The translations under genes and the position numbers were made by a program. Shown here one piece after another: positions 1 through 6,170 of a DNA stretch of 6,170 bases. Each line of letters starts with the position of its first letter. Position 1 is the first letter of the stretch. The stretch is from assembly GCA_007134165.1 (NCBI GenBank), contig SLLJ01000298.1:1-6170 (forward strand). The letters are read 5' to 3'. Under the pieces are notes generated by a model, which had not been told where the DNA came from, ran no database searches, and was given only the letters and a program-made list of their open reading frames with translations. Source of the DNA: Nitriliruptoraceae bacterium (GTDB lineage Bacteria; Actinomycetota; Nitriliruptoria; Nitriliruptorales; Nitriliruptoraceae).

Positions 1-2577
1 CTTCTTGCCCGCCGTCTTCTTGCGGCCGGTGGCCTTCTTCTTCGGCGGGGGAGCCTGCTCGCCGGTGAAGGTCAGGGCCACGGGCGGGGCGAGTTCCTCG
101 GTGGCCAGCGGCTCGCCGCCGAGCTGGGGGTCATAACGCTCGACACCCTCGATGACGGTCCACACCCCGACCGACGGCACCTCGAAGTCCTCGAGGTCGA
201 AGACGTGGTTGACCTCGGGGTGGGTGCACACGGCGGTGGGCAGTTTGCGGTTTCGGGGCGGCGGTCGCAGCGGCGCGCCACACTTGGGGCACGGGGTGGC
301 GATCGGCAGCGACCACACGGCGAACTCGTCCTCGGGGTAGCCGGTCGAGCCCACGAAGGGCTTGCCGTAGCGCGAGGTGCGTCGTTCGAGGTAGCTGCCC
401 TCCGGGTCGGTCGGGGAGCGGAACGGCTGGGCCCGGCCCTGGTCGTCGAGGTACATCAGCCGCTGCTGGACGTTGCGGATGCCCTTGCAGTTCGGGTAGT
501 CGACGCAGCCGTAGAAGCGGCCGAAACGGCCGTCGCGGGGGATCATCGGCGAGGCGCAGATCGGGCAGGGAACGTCCGGGTCGGGCTCGGCCTCGGGTTC
601 GGGCTCCCCGACGCTGCCGTCGTCCTCGAGGGGCAGCGTGCCCTGACAGTCCGGCCAGCGACTGCACGAGGCGAACCACTGCTTGGACTTGCCGGAGAAC
701 ACCCGCTCCATCGGTGAGCCACAGTCCGGGCAGTCGGCCGGCACCAGCAGCGGCAGGCGCGGGCGCTCGGGCTTGCGCTCACGGACCCAGGTGTCGACCT
801 CGTCGAGGAAGGCGGTGACGGTGCGCCCCCAGTGCTCCTGACCGCGGGCGATGTCGTCGAGGGTGTCCTCCATGCGGGCGGTGAACCCGATGTCCACCAC
901 CTCGGCGAAGTGGGCCTTGAGGAAGGACACCACCACCTCCCCCAGCCCGGTCGGGGTGAAGCGGCGCGACTCCTTGGTCACGTACTGGCGCTGCTCGAGG
1001 GTGGACAGGATCGAGGCGTAGGTCGAAGGGCGGCCGATGCCCTCCTCCTCGAGCGCCTCGACCAGCGTGCGCTCCGAGTAGCGGGGTGGCGGGGTGGTGG
1101 TGTGCTGGTCGGGTTCGAGTTCAGCCAGCGTCAGGCGCTGGCCCTGCTCGAGATCGGGCAGCCGGTCGCTGATCTCGTCGTCGTCCTCGACCTCGTCCTC
1201 GTCGCGCACGGCGCGGTAGACCCGCAGGAAGCCGTCGAAACGCTCGACCTGGCCGCTGACCCGGAAGGTGACCGGCCCGCCGGGGTCGCCAGCGGCAGCG
1301 TCGGCGGGGGTGTCACCCACGCCGCGCACGTCGGCCGCGACCCGGTCGAACAGCGCGGGGGCCATCTGGGTGGCCACGGTGCGCTTCCAGATCAACTCGT
1401 AGAGGCGGGCCTGCTCCGCGGACAGATAGCGGCGCACCGCCTCGGGGGTGCGGGCCACCGAAGTGGGCCGGATCGCCTCGTGGGCCTCCTGCGCGCCCTT
1501 GGTCGATCCGCGGAAGCGACGCGGCGAGTCGAGCGTGTAGCGCTCACCGAAGCGCTCGCCGACCAGCGCGGCGATGTCGCTCAGCGCCTGGTCGGAGAGG
1601 TTGACCGAGTCGGTCCGCATGTAGGTGATGAGCCCGACCTGCTCGCCGCCGAGGTTGATGCCCTCGTACAGCTGCTGGGCGATCGCCATGGTCTGGCGGG
1701 CCGAGAAGCCGACCTTGGACGCCTCACCCTGCAGGGTGGAGGTCTTGAACGGCGGCTTGGGGGTGCGCCGGGACTCGCTGCGTCGCACCTCGACGACCGT
1801 GTAGTCGAGCGTGCGGGCGCGGTCGGCCAGCGCCGTCGCCTGCGTCTGCGAGCGCACCACCAGCCGGGCGGCGCGCTGGGCGTCACTGCGGCCCTCGAGG
1901 TCCTTGGGGGTGGACAGGCGCTGGTCGCCGACGCCGACCAGACTGGCCGCGATCTCCGGGGGGGCGTTGGAGCCGCGGGCGAAACGGGCCGGAAACGACC
2001 AGTACTCCTCGGGCACGAAGGCCCGGATCTCGTCCTCGCGGTCCACGATCATGCGCAGCGCGACCGACTGCACCCGACCGGCGGAGATGCCCGAAGCGAC
2101 CGTGCGCCACAGCACCGGCGAGAGTCGGTAGCCCACGATCCGGTCGACCGCGCGGCGCGCCTGTTGGGCGTCGACCAGGTCGGTGTTGAGGTGGCGGGGC
2201 GCGGCGAAGGCGGCTCGGATCGCCGGTTCGGTGATCTCGTCGAAGGTCACCCGGTTGGTCTGGTCGAGGTCGAGGCCGAGGACCTCGGCCACGTGCCAGG
2301 CGATCGCCTCGCCCTCGCGGTCCAAGTCGGGAGCGAGCCACACGGTGGAGGCCTGTTTGGCGGCCTTGCGCAGCGCGGCGACGTGCTTCTTGGCGTCGGT
2401 GGGCACCTCGTAGACGAGATGGCAGCCATCGGGCCCGTCGAGTTCGACGGCGAAGTTCGAGCGCGGCAGATCGCGGATGTGGCCGTAGGAGGCCAGCACC
2501 TGGTATTCCGAGCCGAGGTAGCGCTCGATGGTCCGCGCCTTGGCGGGCGACTCGACGATCACGAGGTTGTCTGCCAC
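1..2577 (-). CDS. topA: DNA topoisomerase I (type IA), 3' end cut by the window edge
   Basis: Type IA topoisomerase, which relaxes negative supercoils by transient single-strand cleavage through a 5'-phosphotyrosine. The frame is open for 859 codons and still open at the left edge. The N-terminus reads VADNLVIVESPAKARTIERY, with the catalytic Glu at residue 9 and Lys at 13 as in E. coli TopA, which supports the GTG start; a Shine-Dalgarno lies 10 nt upstream. The TOPRIM motif DLDREGEAIAWH gives D84, D86 and E88. SAGRVQSVA surrounds R168. The nucleophile is Tyr319, in GLITYMRTDS, followed by R321. The C-terminal part carries zinc ribbons: C616/C619/C638/C644, C671/C674/C691/C697, a cysteine-free repeat around 730-753, and a partial one with C763/C766/C784 and nearby His. 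The last visible residues are a Lys-rich tail (KKKATGRKKTAGKK). Mycobacterial TopA has a basic tail but no zinc cysteines, so this mixture is unusual to me. Identity is certain; only the exact C-terminus is missing. Confidence 0.97.
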   Translation of the reverse strand, partial: MADNLVIVESPAKARTIERYLGSEYQVLASYGHIRDLPRSNFAVELDGPDGCHLVYEVPTDAKKHVAALRKAAKQASTVWLAPDLDREGEAIAWHVAEVLGLDLDQTNRVTFDEITEPAIRAAFAAPRHLNTDLVDAQQARRAVDRIVGYRLSPVLWRTVASGISAGRVQSVALRMIVDREDEIRAFVPEEYWSFPARFARGSNAPPEIAASLVGVGDQRLSTPKDLEGRSDAQRAARLVVRSQTQATALADRARTLDYTVVEVRRSESRRTPKPPFKTSTLQGEASKVGFSARQTMAIAQQLYEGINLGGEQVGLITYMRTDSVNLSDQALSDIAALVGERFGERYTLDSPRRFRGSTKGAQEAHEAIRPTSVARTPEAVRRYLSAEQARLYELIWKRTVATQMAPALFDRVAADVRGVGDTPADAAAGDPGGPVTFRVSGQVERFDGFLRVYRAVRDEDEVEDDDEISDRLPDLEQGQRLTLAELEPDQHTTTPPPRYSERTLVEALEEEGIGRPSTYASILSTLEQRQYVTKESRRFTPTGLGEVVVSFLKAHFAEVVDIGFTARMEDTLDDIARGQEHWGRTVTAFLDEVDTWVRERKPERPRLPLLVPADCPDCGSPMERVFSGKSKQWFASCSRWPDCQGTLPLEDDGSVGEPEPEAEPDPDVPCPICASPMIPRDGRFGRFYGCVDYPNCKGIRNVQQRLMYLDDQGRAQPFRSPTDPEGSYLERRTSRYGKPFVGSTGYPEDEFAVWSLPIATPCPKCGAPLRPPPRNRKLPTAVCTHPEVNHVFDLEDFEVPSVGVWTVIEGVERYDPQLGGEPLATEELAPPVALTFTGEQAPPPKKKATGRKKTAGKK

Positions 2578-2587
2578 GTTGGCGTGG

Positions 2588-2595
2588 CCCTTTCC
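2588..2595 (-). promoter_or_regulatory. Ribosome binding site of topA
   Basis: On the minus strand GGAAAGGG ends 10 nt before the GTG at 2577. It is the only purine-rich stretch of this kind next to a start that yields the canonical TopA N-terminus, so it decides the start. Confidence 0.7.
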
Positions 2596-2658
2596 GGTCG
2601 CAGGACGGCACGTCTGATCAGGCCAGCAGGAGCCGGCGGAGTCAGCGCACGAGGGCGC

Positions 2659-2687
2659 AAGGTGGGCCGTGGCCGCGCCCGTGTCAA
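2659..2687 (-). promoter_or_regulatory. Candidate topA promoter
   Basis: The minus strand carries a perfect TTGACA (2687-2682). A 17-nt spacer leads to CACCTT (2664-2659), which keeps only the A at position 2 and the T at position 6 of the -10 consensus. Transcription would begin near 2652, giving a leader of about 75 nt. No TANNNT hexamer exists on this strand between 2578 and 2805, so this is the best candidate near topA. The -35 match is exact but the -10 is weak, hence modest confidence. Confidence 0.35.
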
Positions 2688-2706
2688 CTCGGCCCCTCAC
2701 GCCGAG
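2688..2706. repeat. Inverted repeat next to the topA -35 element
   Basis: Perfect 6-bp arms, ctcggc (2688-2693) and gccgag (2701-2706), flank a 7-nt centre. The left arm directly abuts the TTGACA of the candidate topA promoter (2682-2687), a position typical for a regulator site. In DNA this rich in G and C, a 6-bp inverted repeat can also arise by chance. Confidence 0.3.
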
Positions 2707-2783
2707 CGGCCAGCAGGGCACCGCTCCGCACGCCAGACCGTGGCTGCCGGGCGCCCCGCGCGCACCCGTCCGAGGATCCGGTG

Positions 2784-2811
2784 TGGCCCGGAACGCGGAG
2801 GCGACTAGCAT
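2784..2811 (+). promoter_or_regulatory. Candidate hppA promoter
   Basis: TAGCAT at 2806-2811 matches four of six bases of the -10 consensus and the TANNNT core. It is the only TANNNT on the plus strand of the gap. A poor -35, TGGCCC (three of six), lies 16 nt upstream. Transcription from about 2818 would give a leader of roughly 150 nt ahead of the GTG at 2972. Confidence 0.25.
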
Positions 2812-2924
2812 CCGAGACGTCGCGAGTCGGGCCACCGCGCCGCTCCGTTCTGCCCTGGCCGCGCGTCACCGCGTTCCCGGCCGCTGCGCGACCCAACCAG
2901 ACCTACGAGCAGACCCCCGAGCAC

Positions 2925-2939
2925 GCCCGGAGTCCGGGC
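2925..2939 (+). repeat. Small hairpin in the hppA leader
   Basis: Perfect 6-bp stem gcccgg/ccgggc with the 3-nt loop agt, ending 13 nt before the hppA Shine-Dalgarno. All pairs are G-C, so it should fold stably in RNA. It could influence translation initiation or be incidental. It does not match a riboswitch I know. Confidence 0.35.
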
Positions 2940-2952
2940 ACTCGCCGAGCCC

Positions 2953-2961
2953 AAGGGAAGG
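2953..2961 (+). promoter_or_regulatory. Ribosome binding site of hppA
   Basis: AAGGGAAGG ends 10 nt before the GTG at 2972, the same spacing as at topA. It selects this GTG over upstream in-frame starts that would add about 100 unrelated residues. Confidence 0.75.
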
Positions 2962-2971
2962 TAGTCCACCC

Positions 2972-5089
<2,118 letters not shown>

Positions 5090-5104
5090 GCCGCACCACC
5101 CACC

Positions 5105-5146
5105 GCGACCGTGCCCATCCCCGCTGGCCGGGGGTGGGCACGTCGC
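5105..5146 (+). terminator. Hairpin terminator of hppA
   Basis: Beginning 16 nt after the hppA stop, gtgcccatcccc (5111-5122) pairs with gggggtgggcac (5130-5141) over 12 bp with a single G-U pair and a 7-nt loop. Beyond one bulged C (5110), gcgac (5105-5109) pairs with gtcgc (5142-5146), giving 17 bp in all. No U-tract follows, which is common for high-GC actinobacterial terminators. Confidence 0.8.
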
Positions 5147-5162
5147 TTCGAGCCGCTAGATT
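5135..5162 (+). promoter_or_regulatory. Candidate promoter of the antiporter gene
   Basis: TGGGCA (5135-5140, four of six to the -35 consensus), a 16-nt spacer, then TAGATT (5157-5162, four of six to the -10 and fitting TANNNT). Transcription would start near 5169, leaving a short leader that just holds the ribosome binding site. The -35 lies inside the right arm of the hppA terminator, so the two elements overlap. Confidence 0.35.
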
Positions 5163-5176
5163 CAGCCACCCGGATC

Positions 5177-5181
5177 AGGAG
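5177..5181 (+). promoter_or_regulatory. Ribosome binding site of the antiporter gene
   Basis: AGGAG lies 5 nt before the ATG at 5187. A GTG at 5183 overlaps this area but is in another frame and gives no antiporter-like sequence, so the ATG is preferred. Confidence 0.7.
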
Positions 5182-5186
5182 CGTGG

Positions 5187-6170
5187 ATGGGGGCCTTCGA
5201 GCAGGTTGCGACCGTGCTGGCCGTGTGTGTCGCCGCCGGACTGCTGGCGATGCTGCTGCGCCAGCCGCTGATCGTCGGGCTGATCGCCGCGGGCATCGCG
5301 GTCGGGCCCGAACTGCTCGGGCTGGTGGATGCCACCGCGGAGATCGAACTGCTGGCCAAGATCGGCATCTCGCTGCTGCTGTTCGTGGTGGGCCTCAAGC
5401 TCGACGTGCGCATCGTGCGCAACCTGGGGCCCGTGGCGCTGGCGACCGGTCTGGGGCAGGTGGCGTTCACCTCGATCGTGGGCTACGCGATCGCGTTGGC
5501 GCTGGGCTTCGACCACGTGCCGGCGCTGTACATCGCGGTGGCACTGACCTTCTCCTCCACGATCATCATCGTCAAGTTGCTGACCGACAAGCGCGAACTC
5601 AACGACCTGCACGGGCGCATCGCGCTGGGCTTCCTGATCGTGCAGGACATCGTGGTGGTACTCGCGATGATCGTGATCACCGCCTCGGGGGACGTGGCCG
5701 ACACCTCGCTGGCCGAGCAGATCGCCGGGGTGGTCGTGCGCGGGGTGCTGTTGCTGGCCGTCGTGGCCCTGATCGGACGCTACGTCGCCCCACGCGTCAC
5801 CCACCTGCTGGCCCGCTCCTCGGAGCTGCTGGTGCTGGCCGGAGTGACCTGGGCGGTGCTGCTGGCCGCAGCGTCGCTGGCGCTGGGCTTCAGCGAGGAG
5901 GTGGGGGCGTTCCTGGCGGGGATGTCGCTGGCCTCCACCAACTACCGCGAAGCGATCAGCGGACGGCTCTCGACGCTGCGCGACTTCCTGCTGGTGTTCT
6001 TCTTCATCGAACTCGGTACCAAGTTCGAGCTGTCGAGCGCGACCGAGCAGCTCGGCTCTGCGGTGGTGTTCTCGTTGTTCGTGCTGATCGGCAACCCGAT
6101 CATCGTCATGATCATCATGGGGGTGATGGGCTACCGCAAGAAGGTGTCGTTCAAGGCCGGGCTGACCGTC
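5187..6170 (+). CDS. CPA2-family (Kef-type) cation:proton antiporter, 3' end cut by the window edge
   Basis: Monovalent cation:H+ antiporter of the CPA2 family, which exchanges K+ or Na+ for protons across the cytoplasmic membrane. The ATG frame is open for 328 codons to the edge. It shows about ten hydrophobic segments, the first two being residues 5-24 and 28-46. Diagnostic sequences are the early LRQPLIVGLIAAGIAVGPELLG; LLLFVVGLKLD near 63-73; TFSSTIIIVKLLTDKREL with F122-S123-S124-T125; GFLIVQDIVVV with the family Gln153-Asp154 pair, the Asp being the expected ion-binding residue; and EEVGAFLAGMSLAS with G240 and G245. Family members of this kind usually continue to about 380-650 residues and often carry a C-terminal RCK/TrkA-N nucleotide-binding domain, which would lie beyond the window. 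I cannot tell KefB/KefC-like K+ efflux from Na+/H+ exchange, so I give no gene symbol. It follows hppA in the same direction, with a terminator and a possible own promoter between them. Confidence 0.92.
   Translation, partial: MGAFEQVATVLAVCVAAGLLAMLLRQPLIVGLIAAGIAVGPELLGLVDATAEIELLAKIGISLLLFVVGLKLDVRIVRNLGPVALATGLGQVAFTSIVGYAIALALGFDHVPALYIAVALTFSSTIIIVKLLTDKRELNDLHGRIALGFLIVQDIVVVLAMIVITASGDVADTSLAEQIAGVVVRGVLLLAVVALIGRYVAPRVTHLLARSSELLVLAGVTWAVLLAAASLALGFSEEVGAFLAGMSLASTNYREAISGRLSTLRDFLLVFFFIELGTKFELSSATEQLGSAVVFSLFVLIGNPIIVMIIMGVMGYRKKVSFKAGLTV

Larger units (their letters stand above)
2578..2971. other. Divergent intergenic region between topA and hppA
   Basis: This 394-bp gap separates the two GTG starts. 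It holds a candidate promoter for each gene, two perfect 6-bp hairpins (2688-2706 and 2925-2939) and the two ribosome binding sites. The plus-strand frame of hppA stays open back to 2669, but the extra residues are Arg/Pro/Ala-rich, have no family resemblance, and lack the hydrophobic start of a pyrophosphatase. TA dinucleotides are very rare here: I count three. I see no convincing small gene, tRNA or known riboswitch in it. Confidence 0.8.

Noticed and set aside
2621..2717. Direct repeat ggccagcagg at 2621-2630 and 2708-2717
   Set aside because: A single 10-bp match in a GC-rich 394-bp gap is about what chance gives, and the flanks do not match.
2749..2756. Palindrome gggcgccc in the topA-hppA gap
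   Set aside because: Short all-GC palindromes are expected at this composition, and it has no relation to either candidate promoter.
832..2808. A 658-codon plus-strand open frame opposite topA
   Set aside because: It is antisense to the strongly supported topA. Its translation is Gly/Arg/Val/Leu-rich without recognisable domains, as expected when high-GC codon bias removes stops from the opposite strand.
2790..2821. Possible ECF sigma promoter from GGAAC at 2790-2794
   Set aside because: The nearest CGTC-like -10 is about 23 nt downstream, too far from the usual 15-17 nt spacing.
2669..2971. N-terminal extension of the pyrophosphatase by 101 residues
   Set aside because: The frame is open, but the extension is Arg/Pro/Ala-rich, unlike the family N-terminus. 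It runs through the candidate promoter, and a good Shine-Dalgarno precedes the GTG at 2972.
5175..5804. A 209-codon minus-strand open frame opposite the antiporter gene
   Set aside because: It has the same compositional signature as the other antisense frames (His/Gln/Asp/Arg-rich), no start context, and covers a well-supported membrane protein gene.

Overview
The window comes from a high-GC bacterium. Third codon positions are almost always G or C, GTG is used as a start, and the genes are those expected of a high-GC Gram-positive. The most likely source is an actinobacterium outside the classical Mycobacterium/Streptomyces group. This placement is an inference: the topoisomerase carries zinc-ribbon cysteines that mycobacterial TopA lacks, yet it ends in a lysine-rich tail of the kind seen in actinobacterial TopA. 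No marker in the window fixes the phylum.

There are three genes. Positions 1-2577, minus strand, hold most of topA (DNA topoisomerase I), starting at a GTG at 2577 and running off the left edge after 859 codons. Positions 2578-2971 are a 394-bp divergent gap with a candidate promoter for each neighbour and two small hairpins. Positions 2972-5089, plus strand, hold a complete hppA-type membrane pyrophosphatase of 705 residues. A strong hairpin terminator follows at 5105-5146. Positions 5187-6170, plus strand, hold the first 328 codons of a CPA2 (Kef-type) cation:proton antiporter, cut by the right edge.

TopA relaxes negatively supercoiled DNA and is functionally unrelated to the other two genes. 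The pyrophosphatase converts the energy of PPi into an ion gradient across the membrane, and a CPA2 antiporter exchanges a monovalent cation for protons, so these two could interact physiologically. The terminator between them argues that they are at least partly separate transcription units.

I found no clearly undescribed system. The points worth a second look are the mixed zinc-ribbon and lysine-tail architecture of TopA, including one ribbon repeat that has lost all its cysteines; the residue signature of the pyrophosphatase, which predicts K+ dependence and leaves Na+ pumping open; and the compact terminator/promoter overlap ahead of the antiporter gene. No tRNA, rRNA, CRISPR array, insertion sequence or attachment site is visible.
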